64,000 nt of DNA. Origin: Paenibacillus sp. OK003 (GTDB taxonomy: Bacteria > Bacillota > Bacilli > Paenibacillales > Paenibacillaceae). Below the pieces are notes generated by a model. That model was not told the origin of the DNA, did not search any database, and was given only the letters and a program-made list of their open reading frames with translations. Made by a program: the position numbers and the translations under genes. The DNA lies in the NCBI RefSeq assembly GCF_900109515.1, contig NZ_FOBD01000003.1:186001-250000 (forward strand), given 5' to 3'. Of this stretch, positions 48,583-58,133 are shown one piece after another; within the stretch, counting starts at the first letter, position 1; the number at the start of each line of letters is the position of its first letter.

Positions 48583-50262
48583 TTATTCAAGTTCTCGATC
48601 ATTTGTGGGAAGGGACCAGTGAATTCTCACCCGCATACCGCCGAGTGGACTTTGATCCAATTGGATACCTGAATGAACAGGATCATGAATACGCAGACGT
48701 TCAGTGATGTTCCATAGGGCACAACCTATGGTATCTACAGGAGGTTCGGCAAGTCTAACCATAAGGGAGTTGATCTCGTCAAGTGTCATCCCTTTTCCAT
48801 CATCTTCAACAGTAAGAAGGATACCTCGTTCGGTCCGTTCTACCTTAACCTGTATATAACCTGAATCACGCTTCATTTCAATTCCGTGGATAATACTGTT
48901 TTCCACCAGAGGCTGGACAAGCAGCTTTGGAATTGGAATAGAACTGAGATCATCGGGCAGGTCGATATGATAGGAGAGTCGTTCCATACGCAGACATTGA
49001 ATTTCAAGATAATTCCGGACGATACCCAGTTCTTTTTCCAAACGGGTCATCGGTTCATTCAGGCGGGTCGTATATCTGAAATACTCCGCAAGATTCTGGG
49101 TCATGGCCGTAACGGCTTCCTCGTTGCCAAGTCGCGTCATGTTATTGATGAAAAACAGGCAATTATAAAGGAAATGCGGATTGATTTGAGCCTGCAACTG
49201 CTTGAGCACAGCTTCTCGTGCTATGATTTTTTCTTTATATACTTTCTCGATCAAGTCTTCGATCTGTTCGGCCATGTCATTGAACTGTCCATACAAATAA
49301 TCAAATTCATTGCCGCTCTGCCTCTTAATCCGATAAGAGAATTCAGCATGCTTCAGCAGTCGAACTCCCTTCAGAAGAACCAGTATAGGAATCTGAACTT
49401 TCCGAAAGAGAACAATGATAATTGTCAACCCTGCCATAAATAGCATTACACAGGCGGAGTAGAACCAGATTTGGCTGGTTTTAATGGATTGCAACACCTT
49501 ATCCAGAGGCATAAAGTCAATAAGATACCATTCAAGTTGTTGCGAATACACATAGTTGACGATATAGTCAGAACCGTTAACGGAGACTGTCTCGGTACCG
49601 GAAGCAGGCTTAAGATTAGTGACGACTTGGTCTAAAATAAGGGAGGTCAAGGGATTCGCGTTTTTGCGAGTAATGGATCCCTGATTCGGATGATAGAATA
49701 CGGCCTCATTCTCTCCCTGATGTGAGTTTTCTACAAGTTCCTCCAGATTGCCCCGAGGGAACTCCATTCGCATAATTAGCTCGGAATTCGTCTTGTATTT
49801 ATAAAATGCCCCTGAAACAGGATCGATTTTCCACCCTGACTGTGGTGAATCATTCTCAGGAGACCGCATCTGATTTTCCGAAGATACAATCCATTGATTG
49901 AGGAGGATGGAGTAGATGGATATTTTGTTACTCCATCCTTCCGAAAGACTTTGAAGTTTCACTCTGGCCTCAACATTCTGAATGAGCTGAACTTGCTCAA
50001 ATGCACTCATGACGTCGATCGATTGAAGGAGAGCAATTGTATTATCCGTTTCCAGTGTAATGGCAAGCATATTTAACCGATCTATGTTCTGGTCGAGTGT
50101 ATTTACTACAAATTGAACCCGATTAAGGTTGTTGGCCTCAATATCTTTTTTGACTGTATCCAAGCTGGACTGGACAGAGAAGGTGTACATGATTAATACT
50201 GCTGCAAGCATAATCAAAGTAATTGCCACCATGTTCAGGAATGTTCTGTACTTCTGCTTCAC
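48583..50262 (-). CDS. YesM-type sensor histidine kinase (orphan)
   Basis: A 559-residue kinase. GTG 50262 is used because AGGGGG precedes it by 9 bases and gives MKQKYRTFLNMVAITLIMLA, a normal YesM start with the first membrane helix at about 10-32. The second helix lies near 280-300, followed by HAMP (IPILVLLKGVRLLKHAEFSY). The acceptor motif is LQAQINPHFLYNCLFFI, and the ATPase has ENSIIHGIEM and DDGKGM. No response regulator is adjacent. It is divergent from a binding lipoprotein, its likely functional partner. Confidence 0.9.
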   Translation of the reverse strand: MKQKYRTFLNMVAITLIMLAAVLIMYTFSVQSSLDTVKKDIEANNLNRVQFVVNTLDQNIDRLNMLAITLETDNTIALLQSIDVMSAFEQVQLIQNVEARVKLQSLSEGWSNKISIYSILLNQWIVSSENQMRSPENDSPQSGWKIDPVSGAFYKYKTNSELIMRMEFPRGNLEELVENSHQGENEAVFYHPNQGSITRKNANPLTSLILDQVVTNLKPASGTETVSVNGSDYIVNYVYSQQLEWYLIDFMPLDKVLQSIKTSQIWFYSACVMLFMAGLTIIIVLFRKVQIPILVLLKGVRLLKHAEFSYRIKRQSGNEFDYLYGQFNDMAEQIEDLIEKVYKEKIIAREAVLKQLQAQINPHFLYNCLFFINNMTRLGNEEAVTAMTQNLAEYFRYTTRLNEPMTRLEKELGIVRNYLEIQCLRMERLSYHIDLPDDLSSIPIPKLLVQPLVENSIIHGIEMKRDSGYIQVKVERTERGILLTVEDDGKGMTLDEINSLMVRLAEPPVDTIGCALWNITERLRIHDPVHSGIQLDQSPLGGMRVRIHWSLPTNDRELE

Positions 50263-50452
50263 ACCGTTATTCCCCCTGCCAATGATGTAAATATATCTCA
50301 TTGTAGGGCGGCTAAAGGAGAAACACAAGTGAAACAAAGAGTAATAGAAGTGTAAGTTAAGATTGAAGTATGGAATGTTGAAATAGCGTTATTTCGATCC
50401 CATACTTGTCACGATATGATTAAGATGAAATAGATGAAGGAGAATTTTGAAT

Positions 50453-52096
50453 ATGAGCTGGAGGAAAAAATCCCTGCTTCTGTCCGTCCTTTGTTTGGCT
50501 CTATTGACGGCATGTGATGAAACAACTCCCCAACAGGAACCTGTTAAACATGAGGTTGTCCTAACCACCGTGAAGATGGATGAACCAACCACCGTATACA
50601 AAAACAGCGAAACGGCGTCCGATAACGTACATATACGTTGGGCCAAGAAGACATTGGGGGTGGATATTCGCACACAATGGAGTGCTCCGGTGGAGGATTA
50701 CGATATGAAGCTTAGATTAATGTTGTCTTCCGATGACCCACTTCCTGATGTATTTTCATCTAAAGTCATGGATACGACGAATCAGTTCCTGACTTCAGGA
50801 AAGGTATTGGATGCAGGGGAAGCCTTTGATCAATACGCCTCTCCCACCTGGAAAGCGGCTGTGGCTGAAGTTCCTGAAGCCTGGCAACCGTTCACTGAAA
50901 ATGGGAAAAGAATGGCAATCCCCATTATTACTGAACAAGCTTCACAAGCTGTACTATGGATCCGTAAAGATTGGCTGGATAAACTGGGACTTAAAGCCCC
51001 GCGTAATCTGGATGAACTTGAACAAATCATGAAAACCTTTACTTATGATGATCCGGATGGGAATGGGATAAAAGATACCTACGGCATTGATTTTGCCATC
51101 AAGGATCAGTATCTGGCTTCCCCAACAGGAGATATCTCATGGGTATTCGGGGCTTATGGAGCCCTTCCTGAAATATGGGGAAAAGACGATAAGGAACAGT
51201 TGATGTACGGCAGCATTCAACCGGAGATCAAAAAAGCACTGTTGAGACTGAAAACATGGCAAAGCAAAGGATATATGGGAAACAACGTTGCATTACAAGA
51301 TTTCAGTCAAGTTAACGAAAACGTAATTGCCGGCAAGGTCGGAATTGTTGCAGGACCACGATGGTTTGCTGACTATCCGGTGAAGCAGCTCAAAGCCAGA
51401 GATTCTCAGGCAGAATTTATTCCTTATCCGATTCCGATGGGCCCGGATGGTACAGCTGGAAGACTGGCGGGCAATTCTTACAGTGCTGCTCTCCTTATTA
51501 GCAAAGACATTTCTGAAGAAGCGTTACAGGCATTTTTTAAATACCAGAACTATTTATATGAAGCAACTGTAACCGATGATCCGTTCTTTCTTAGCGCCTA
51601 TCAAAACGGGTATGACTATGTTCTGAAGCAGGATGGATCTGTTAACAGTGAGAGCAGTACAATTCCGGGGGGGAAAGTAAATACCTCCAAATATACATTG
51701 TTTAGCCAATACGCAAGCTACCCCTCACGATTTAAAGACGCCATTTTAAAACTAGGCAAGGGTGAACAACTGAATGCTTATGATCGAGCCGTCTTTTTCA
51801 GCATGGGGGTAGACCCGAACAACCCGGATGAGTTGCCGGTTACACAGGCAGACGTTGTTGAGGCAACTCAGGAAAAAATAGACCAACGAAACCTGTTTCA
51901 AGGACCGGCGACGAAAATAATGCGATCAAGGAACACCTATCTGCAAAAGATGGAGTTGGATACCTTTAATTCTATTATTTATGGCGAGCAGCCTATAGAG
52001 GCTTTTGATGATTTTGTTAAGAAGTGGCTCAAATCTGGCGGAAAACAAATGACGGACGAAGTGAACGAGTGGTACAGGTCAATCCAATCTCAATAA
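50453..52096 (+). CDS. Extracellular solute-binding lipoprotein
   Basis: A 547-residue family-1 binding protein. ATG 50453 (AAGGAG 10 bases upstream) gives a signal MSWRKKSLLLSVLCLALLTAC with lipobox Cys21. The body contains WIRKDWLDKLGLKAPRNLDE and DDPDGNGIKDTYG, typical of Lpl-type oligosaccharide binders. There are no permease genes beside it, unlike the operon at 6.5-11.9 kb. It lies 50 bp before a rhamnosidase gene and opposite an orphan kinase, so it may act as a co-sensor or serve permeases encoded elsewhere. Confidence 0.9.
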   Translation: MSWRKKSLLLSVLCLALLTACDETTPQQEPVKHEVVLTTVKMDEPTTVYKNSETASDNVHIRWAKKTLGVDIRTQWSAPVEDYDMKLRLMLSSDDPLPDVFSSKVMDTTNQFLTSGKVLDAGEAFDQYASPTWKAAVAEVPEAWQPFTENGKRMAIPIITEQASQAVLWIRKDWLDKLGLKAPRNLDELEQIMKTFTYDDPDGNGIKDTYGIDFAIKDQYLASPTGDISWVFGAYGALPEIWGKDDKEQLMYGSIQPEIKKALLRLKTWQSKGYMGNNVALQDFSQVNENVIAGKVGIVAGPRWFADYPVKQLKARDSQAEFIPYPIPMGPDGTAGRLAGNSYSAALLISKDISEEALQAFFKYQNYLYEATVTDDPFFLSAYQNGYDYVLKQDGSVNSESSTIPGGKVNTSKYTLFSQYASYPSRFKDAILKLGKGEQLNAYDRAVFFSMGVDPNNPDELPVTQADVVEATQEKIDQRNLFQGPATKIMRSRNTYLQKMELDTFNSIIYGEQPIEAFDDFVKKWLKSGGKQMTDEVNEWYRSIQSQ

Positions 52097-52146
52097 TGCA
52101 GAACAAAGTTGTGAGAACGTATTCAACGATAATGGAGGGTAAAGTC

Positions 52147-54990
52147 ATGAAAATCACAAATTTAAAAACAAATCATGTATCCAATCCGTTAGGATTCGCA
52201 ATAGAATATCCAAGCTTGTCTTATGTTGTTACGGAGACTACGGCAACTAAACAGATTGCTGCACAAATAGAAATAGCGCTGGACGAAGCCTTCATTAACA
52301 TCGTTTTTGACAGTGATATAAAAGAGGACATTGATTCACTCGCATATATACCGTCTCTGACGTTAGCTCCAAGGACCCGATATTACTGGAGAGTTCGGGT
52401 ATGGAACGAACGTGGTGAAGATGCCATCAGTGAGACAGCCTGGTTTGAAACCGCAAAGCAGGAAGAGGCGTGGACAGCTCAGTGGATTACCCCTGAACTG
52501 GACAGTTCAGTCCATCCTGTCTTGAAAAGAAGCTTCGAAATTGCGGGTTCAGTGGTACAAGCCCGTGCCTACGTATGTGGTCTGGGTGTATACGAGATGA
52601 CGCTTAATGGCGCCAAGGTTGGAGATGAATATTTGGCTCCCCATTATAATGCCTATCACAAGTGGTTGCAGTATCAGACATACGATATTACAGATATGCT
52701 ACAGCTTGGTACAAACACGGTTGATGTAGGCCTCGGGAACGGTTGGTACAAAGGTCGCTTTGGCTTTGAAGGCGATACAACAGGGGAGCTGTATGGAGAC
52801 CATTTTGCACTGATTTCCGAAATCATTATTACCTATACAGATGGTACCGAAGTCGTATTTAAAACAGATACGTCCTGGCGAGCTACCCGCTCCCAGGTGT
52901 TGGATAGTAACATCTATGATGGAGAAATTTATGATGCTACTCTGGATGTTTCTGAGGAATACCCAGTCAAAGAAACGAATCTAGGCTACGAGCGTCTGAT
53001 GGCTAGAAAGAGTCTCCCCGTTGTGATCAAGGAAACATTAAAACCGATCGAGGTCCTCACCACCCCAGCTGGGGAGACCGTCATTGATATGGGACAAAAC
53101 ATGGTCGGCTGGCTGCAATTTCGCATTCAGGCACCGCGTGGATCAGTCATCCATTTACAATATGGCGAAGTTCTTCAGGATGGTCATTTCTATCGGGAGA
53201 ACCTCAGATCGGCCAAGGCGGAATACACCTATACATCAGATGGCAATGAGGCCATCGTTCGACCCTACTATACGTTCTACGGCTTCAGATATATCAAAGT
53301 AGAGGGTTGGGTTGGTGAGCTGGATCTGAACGATTTCACTGGATGTGTTGTTTATTCGGATATGGACCGCATCGGATATATGGAGACAAGCCATCCAGGG
53401 ATCAACCGTTTATATGAGAATGCACTATGGGGTCAAAAAGGGAATTTCCTGGATACACCTACGGATTGTCCGCAACGGGATGAACGAATGGGCTGGACAG
53501 GTGACGCACAGGTCTTCTCAGGTACGGCTAATTTCAACATGGATACCTACGCTTTTTTCAATAAATATGGCTATGATCTATGGATGGAGCAGGAGGATCG
53601 GGACGGTATGGTCCCTATGGTTATTCCAGTTGGGAGAGTGCAGGGCGGTGGGTCTAGTGCCTGGGGCGATGCAGCCACCATTATTCCATGGAACAGTTAC
53701 GTTCACTCTGGAGACAAGGGGATTCTTGAGCAACAGTTCGACAGCATGAAGGCATGGGTGGACTTCATCAAGCGTAACGATGACGAATCAGGCGGCAAAC
53801 GACTGTGGACAGTAGGTTTCCATTTTGGTGACTGGCTTGCGCTGGACGGGGATAATCCCGATTCTCCAATGGGTGGAACGGATACTCATTTTGTGGCTTC
53901 AGCGTATTACGCATATTCAGCAGATATTGTAGCGAAGGCAGCCAAAGTTCTGGGGCATGGAGACATCGCGGAGACCTATGCGCAACTGGCACTAGAGGTT
54001 AGAGCAGCGATAAAGGATGAATTCTTTACTAGCAATGGACGTCTCGCTGTAGATACGCAGACGGCATATGCGGTAGCCTTGTTTATGAATCTGGTGCCTG
54101 AACAATACACTACGCGGATCGAGGAAGACATCCGCATGCGTCTGCGCAAGGACCAGAACCATCTGCGAACAGGCTTTGTGGGAACACCCTATCTGAACCG
54201 GGTTCTGTCCGAGCATGGAAGCAACGACATTGCATACACACTGCTGCTTAATGATGATTATCCAAGCTGGCTGTATGCGGTCAATATGGGGGCGACAACG
54301 ATCTGGGAGCGCTGGAACTCTATTCTTCCGGACGGGAAAATCAGCGAAGATGGCATGAACTCCCTCAATCATTATGCTTATGGAGCAGTTGTGGAATGGA
54401 TGTATCGGAATATGGCAGGAATCAACCCTGTTGAGGACAAGCCGGGATTCCGTCACGCATTATTGGCACCTCTGCCTGATTTTAGAATCCAATGGGTAAA
54501 AGCTCATGTAGATACAGCAGCGGGGCGGTACAAGAGTGAATGGCGATTCGACGAGCAAGGTCATCTGTTCTTCAGCTTCTCCATACCGTTCAATGCAACA
54601 GCTACGATAAAACTACCACATGCTCAAATGGAGAATGTGACCCTGAACGGTGTTATCCTTACCGATTCCGGATTACCTGTCACACAGGAAGAAGAGAATA
54701 CCGTAATTGAAGTGAGTAGTGGTACGTATGAAGTAAGCTATGCTCCATCCAAAGCATACAAGAAAATTCTTAGCACACACACTCCACTCAATGACTTGCT
54801 TCGTAATGAGGGAGGCCGCGAAGCTTTAAGTGGATTTTCACCAGTTTTTGCTACGTTGAATCCAGAAACCATTGGGCCAATGGGAGAAGCGAGTATACGT
54901 GAATTGGCCAGTTATCCATCCTTCAGCGCACCTGAAGAACAGTTGGATGAACTTGATCGCAAGTTGGCGATGGTTCAGATTGACCAGTGA
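52147..54990 (+). CDS. Alpha-L-rhamnosidase, glycoside hydrolase family 78, with extra C-terminal module
   Basis: A 947-residue enzyme. ATG 52147 follows GGAGGGTAAAGTC; the frame upstream overlaps the lipoprotein gene. Domains in order: an N-terminal Ig-like fold, a GH78 N-terminal beta domain (RAYVCGLGVYEMTLNGAKVG), a concanavalin-like domain (GETVIDMGQNMVGWLQF), the (alpha/alpha)6 catalytic barrel with DCPQRDERMGWTGDAQVFSG, and a C-terminal beta domain. Residues ~875-947 (THTPLNDLLRNEGGREALSG) are an additional helical module like that at the end of the GH3 enzyme. No signal peptide is present, so it cleaves imported rhamnosides from pectin or flavonoid glycosides. Confidence 0.93.
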   Translation: MKITNLKTNHVSNPLGFAIEYPSLSYVVTETTATKQIAAQIEIALDEAFINIVFDSDIKEDIDSLAYIPSLTLAPRTRYYWRVRVWNERGEDAISETAWFETAKQEEAWTAQWITPELDSSVHPVLKRSFEIAGSVVQARAYVCGLGVYEMTLNGAKVGDEYLAPHYNAYHKWLQYQTYDITDMLQLGTNTVDVGLGNGWYKGRFGFEGDTTGELYGDHFALISEIIITYTDGTEVVFKTDTSWRATRSQVLDSNIYDGEIYDATLDVSEEYPVKETNLGYERLMARKSLPVVIKETLKPIEVLTTPAGETVIDMGQNMVGWLQFRIQAPRGSVIHLQYGEVLQDGHFYRENLRSAKAEYTYTSDGNEAIVRPYYTFYGFRYIKVEGWVGELDLNDFTGCVVYSDMDRIGYMETSHPGINRLYENALWGQKGNFLDTPTDCPQRDERMGWTGDAQVFSGTANFNMDTYAFFNKYGYDLWMEQEDRDGMVPMVIPVGRVQGGGSSAWGDAATIIPWNSYVHSGDKGILEQQFDSMKAWVDFIKRNDDESGGKRLWTVGFHFGDWLALDGDNPDSPMGGTDTHFVASAYYAYSADIVAKAAKVLGHGDIAETYAQLALEVRAAIKDEFFTSNGRLAVDTQTAYAVALFMNLVPEQYTTRIEEDIRMRLRKDQNHLRTGFVGTPYLNRVLSEHGSNDIAYTLLLNDDYPSWLYAVNMGATTIWERWNSILPDGKISEDGMNSLNHYAYGAVVEWMYRNMAGINPVEDKPGFRHALLAPLPDFRIQWVKAHVDTAAGRYKSEWRFDEQGHLFFSFSIPFNATATIKLPHAQMENVTLNGVILTDSGLPVTQEEENTVIEVSSGTYEVSYAPSKAYKKILSTHTPLNDLLRNEGGREALSGFSPVFATLNPETIGPMGEASIRELASYPSFSAPEEQLDELDRKLAMVQIDQ

Positions 54991-55039
54991 GTGTAGCAGG
55001 GTACGTCAGATTCCAAAATTTGAAAGTCGTATTCGATAA

Positions 55040-55076
55040 TGATAGAATTGATATTGTATTGATATCAAAACTATCA
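55040..55076. promoter_or_regulatory. Inverted-repeat region upstream of the P450 gene
   Basis: TGATAG (55040-55045) and CTATCA (55071-55076) flank two GATAT-type boxes, 20 bp before the P450 start. It is a possible operator, but the arms are short and the DNA is AT-rich. Confidence 0.25.
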
Positions 55077-55096
55077 TATATTCGGGAGGCGTTGTA

Positions 55097-56323
55097 ATGT
55101 TTACCAATGGCAACAAGGGACATTCGAAGTCGGGAGTTGATTTTCTTGATCAATCGTTTATAAATAATCCCTTTCCGGTCTACAAGGAGCTGCGAAACGA
55201 AGATCCAGTGCATCGGTTTCCTTTGCCCAGTGGTCACTTTGCATGGATGATTACTCGCTACGAAGACGCCGTAGGGATCTTGCAGGATAAACGCTTTGTG
55301 ACGAACCCTCCGTTCATGGGAAATGTTGAGGGGTCAGCTCCGCCACATCAAGAGATCATTTCTCGTAATTTGCTTAGTGTGAATCCGGAGGATCACCGCC
55401 GTCTACGGAGATTGATACAGAAAGCTTTTACACCCCGTATGATTGAGCGCCTGCGCGGTAGAATTGTAGAAATAAGCGATGAATTGCTTGACAAGGTACT
55501 GGCGAGTGGAAAAAGGGAACTGGATCTGATCGAAGATTATGCTTTTCCCCTTCCGATCATGGTTATATGTGAAATGTTGGGGGTTCCTCTAGAGGATCAG
55601 GACAAATTCCAGGAGTGGTCCAATACCATCATGGAGGGATTCAACAATCCACATATGAACGAGAAGAGCGATGAGGTCATGAAGGCATTCGTAGACTATC
55701 TGCATGTGTTGATCACAGAAAGACGCCAACATCTTCAGGAAGACCTGATTAGCGACCTTATCAGCGTGGAGGAGGAGGGAGATGTTCTTTCGGAGCAGGA
55801 ACTATATGCCCTTGTCTTCGTTCTAATCATTGCAGGCCATGAAACAACCGTGAATCTGATCGGGAACGGTATGCTGGCGTTGCTGGATAACCCGGAGCAG
55901 AAGCAATTGCTCTTAAATGATCCTGAATTGATTCATCCAGCCCTGGAAGAGATCCTTCGGTATAACGGACCGGCTGAAGTGAGCAACATACGCTGGGCCA
56001 CTGAAGATGCAAAGTATGGCGGAAAACATATTCGACAAGGGGATATGCTTTTTGTTTCGTTTTCATCTGCAAATCGTGATCCACAGCAGTTCCCGGAGCC
56101 GGATACGTTTGATATTACACGTAAGGTGAATAATCATATTGCCTTTGGAAAGGGCATACATTTCTGTCTTGGAGCACCCTTAGCGAGACTGGAAGGGGAG
56201 ATTGCTATTCATGCGTTACTGCGTAAAATGCCTGATATTCGTCTGAACACAACAGAGGAATCATTGGAATGGCGCCCAGGCATGATTATTCGCGGATTAA
56301 AAGACTTCCCGGTTTCATTCTGA
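55097..56323 (+). CDS. Cytochrome P450, CYP107-like
   Basis: A 408-residue soluble P450, ATG 55097 behind TCGGGAGGCG. All landmarks are present: I-helix AGHETT (246-251), ExxR Glu285-Arg288, and heme-binding FGKGIHFCLGAPLARLEG with the thiolate Cys357. Bacterial P450s of this type hydroxylate fatty acids, terpenoids or macrolides with electrons from a separate ferredoxin system, which is not encoded nearby. It lies between rhamnosidase and sugar-symporter genes, so a plant glycoside aglycone is one possible substrate (speculation). A terminator follows. Confidence 0.94.
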   Translation: MFTNGNKGHSKSGVDFLDQSFINNPFPVYKELRNEDPVHRFPLPSGHFAWMITRYEDAVGILQDKRFVTNPPFMGNVEGSAPPHQEIISRNLLSVNPEDHRRLRRLIQKAFTPRMIERLRGRIVEISDELLDKVLASGKRELDLIEDYAFPLPIMVICEMLGVPLEDQDKFQEWSNTIMEGFNNPHMNEKSDEVMKAFVDYLHVLITERRQHLQEDLISDLISVEEEGDVLSEQELYALVFVLIIAGHETTVNLIGNGMLALLDNPEQKQLLLNDPELIHPALEEILRYNGPAEVSNIRWATEDAKYGGKHIRQGDMLFVSFSSANRDPQQFPEPDTFDITRKVNNHIAFGKGIHFCLGAPLARLEGEIAIHALLRKMPDIRLNTTEESLEWRPGMIIRGLKDFPVSF

Positions 56324-56365
56324 TTTACATTAAATGAGAAACGTACTTATTCATATTGAATGAAG

Positions 56366-56397
56366 AGAAGCCACGATAATTGTGGCTTCTTTTTTTA
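56366..56397 (+). terminator. Terminator after the P450 gene
   Basis: A perfect 9-bp stem AGAAGCCAC/GTGGCTTCT with a 7-base loop is followed by seven T. Confidence 0.88.
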
Positions 56398-56492
56398 TAA
56401 GGTACTCAACTCCGATATTGTATTTGGATTACGTTATTTCATCTTAACAACGCGTTATATCCGTATTCCTGTATGGATCTTACAATAAAGAT

Positions 56493-56508
56493 ATGAAAGC
56501 GAATTCAT
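56493..56508 (+). promoter_or_regulatory. Candidate catabolite-responsive element (cre)
   Basis: ATGAAAGCGAATTCAT matches WTGNAANCGNWNNCWW at every defined position and lies 38 bp before the symporter start. CcpA binding here would repress the symporter when preferred sugars are present. Confidence 0.65.
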
Positions 56509-56545
56509 TACTTATCCATCAAGAGTATATCGGAGGGGAAAAGCT

Positions 56546-57961
56546 ATGGGAGTTGCAGTAAATGACCAACACATCACATCTCACACAGACACACCTCATC
56601 AACCTCAACGTGAAATTCCGACTAAAAGACTGATCGGAGATTCCATGGGAATGTTTGGGCTGAACATTTCAAGCGGATTGCTGGGACTAATTACGTATTA
56701 TTACACGGATGTTGTAGGTGTATCGGCAGCAATTGTAGGAACTGTTCTATTGGTTACCAAACTGCTTGATGCAGTTGCAGATGTGGGCATGGGCGTGCTC
56801 GTAGACCGGACTAAATCCAAGTATGGGCAAGCACGTCCGTGGCTACTCTGGATGAGCATTCCGATGTTTGTATCGTTGTTACTGTTATTTTCAGTTCCGG
56901 ATATCAGCGTCACTGGTAAAATTGTATATGCCATTATAACAAATCTGGTATTTTATATTATGGTGTATACACCTACATTCATACCCTACTCAAGTTTGAT
57001 GGCCCTGACTACACGCAACACCTATGAAAGATCTTTAATGGGTATTATCAGATCAAGTAGCGGTTATTTAGCAGGAATGGTTGTGGCGATTGCTTTTCTT
57101 CCTATTGTCAACGCTATGGGTGGTGGCAGAAGGGAATGGACTATATTAGCCGGTGTTTTCGCATTCATGGCCGCGGCAGGAATACTCATCGCCTTTTTCT
57201 CCAACAGAGAGAAATATAACAATGTACAATTGGATGAGCTTGGCGTTTTTCAGGAGAAAATTTCACTAGTCCAAGGTTTGAACATGTTGATCTCCAATAA
57301 ATACTGGCTTTTGATGTTCACTGTTGGTACCTTTTCTCATATTTTGTTCGCATTAGGTGTCGCTGCAGGAACCTATTACGCCAAGTACATCTGGGGAGAT
57401 GTGAATCTGGTTGCGATTATGGGAGGGATAGGTCTAATTCCGGTCGTGATCGGTTTTAGCTTGTCGGGACCCTTTATCAAAAAGTTTGGCAAACGCAACA
57501 CAGCTCTTGGTGGTGTTATCATTGGTTTGATTGGAGCAACGGCCAGATTGATTGCACCCGAGAGTATTATGCTAGGACTTGTGTGTTCGATATTCCAAAC
57601 CCTGGGTACGATTCCTCTCATGGCAGTTGGGGGAGCACTCACCACGGATACGATTGAATATGGAGAATGGAAGTTCCGTAAAAGAATAGTTGGGTTAACG
57701 AATAGTGTTAATGCCTTTGGCAACAAGGTGGGTACTGCTTTGGGAGCAGCCATGATTGGATGGTTGTTAGCCTTAGGCGGTTACGTGGAACAGGCGAGCG
57801 AGCAGGGGAATGCAGCTAAACAAGCTATTATTGCATTGAACATTTATGTACCTATTGTAGTAATGGCAGTGATTGCAATCTGTCTGTTCTTCTACAAACT
57901 GGATAAAGAATTCCCTAAAATCCTCAAAGATCTTGAAGAAAGAAGAACCGCCAAAATTTGA
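56546..57961 (+). CDS. GPH-family glycoside:cation symporter
   Basis: A 471-residue transporter of the MelB/XynP/YicJ group, ATG 56546 behind TCGGAGGGGAAAAGC. Twelve helices are predicted. Family signatures: YYTDVVGVSAAIVGTVLLVT, the Asp-containing DAVADVGMGVLVDRTKSKYG, and IPYSSLMALTTRNTYERS. It would import glycosides (xylosides, glucuronides or beta-glucosides) with Na+ or H+, feeding the cytoplasmic hydrolases encoded nearby. It has its own cre site. Confidence 0.92.
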   Translation: MGVAVNDQHITSHTDTPHQPQREIPTKRLIGDSMGMFGLNISSGLLGLITYYYTDVVGVSAAIVGTVLLVTKLLDAVADVGMGVLVDRTKSKYGQARPWLLWMSIPMFVSLLLLFSVPDISVTGKIVYAIITNLVFYIMVYTPTFIPYSSLMALTTRNTYERSLMGIIRSSSGYLAGMVVAIAFLPIVNAMGGGRREWTILAGVFAFMAAAGILIAFFSNREKYNNVQLDELGVFQEKISLVQGLNMLISNKYWLLMFTVGTFSHILFALGVAAGTYYAKYIWGDVNLVAIMGGIGLIPVVIGFSLSGPFIKKFGKRNTALGGVIIGLIGATARLIAPESIMLGLVCSIFQTLGTIPLMAVGGALTTDTIEYGEWKFRKRIVGLTNSVNAFGNKVGTALGAAMIGWLLALGGYVEQASEQGNAAKQAIIALNIYVPIVVMAVIAICLFFYKLDKEFPKILKDLEERRTAKI

Positions 57962-57978
57962 ATTGAGAACGCTTCAAT
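57962..57978. promoter_or_regulatory. Near-palindrome after the symporter gene, cre- or LacI-like
   Basis: ATTGAGAACGCTTCAAT is a near-perfect palindrome around CG and differs from the cre consensus at one defined position. It lies 156 bp before the SDR gene and could be its operator. Confidence 0.3.
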
Positions 57979-58133
57979 ATGCTATTAATGAAAATAGCAG
58001 AAGAAGCACTGGAATGGATTCATTTCAATGAGAATTGCAAATTTCTACATTTAATGATATCTTAATAATCATATTGATAGCTATGCTATCAACTTAAATT
58101 TTACACACATCATGTATCGGAGGATGAAGAATA

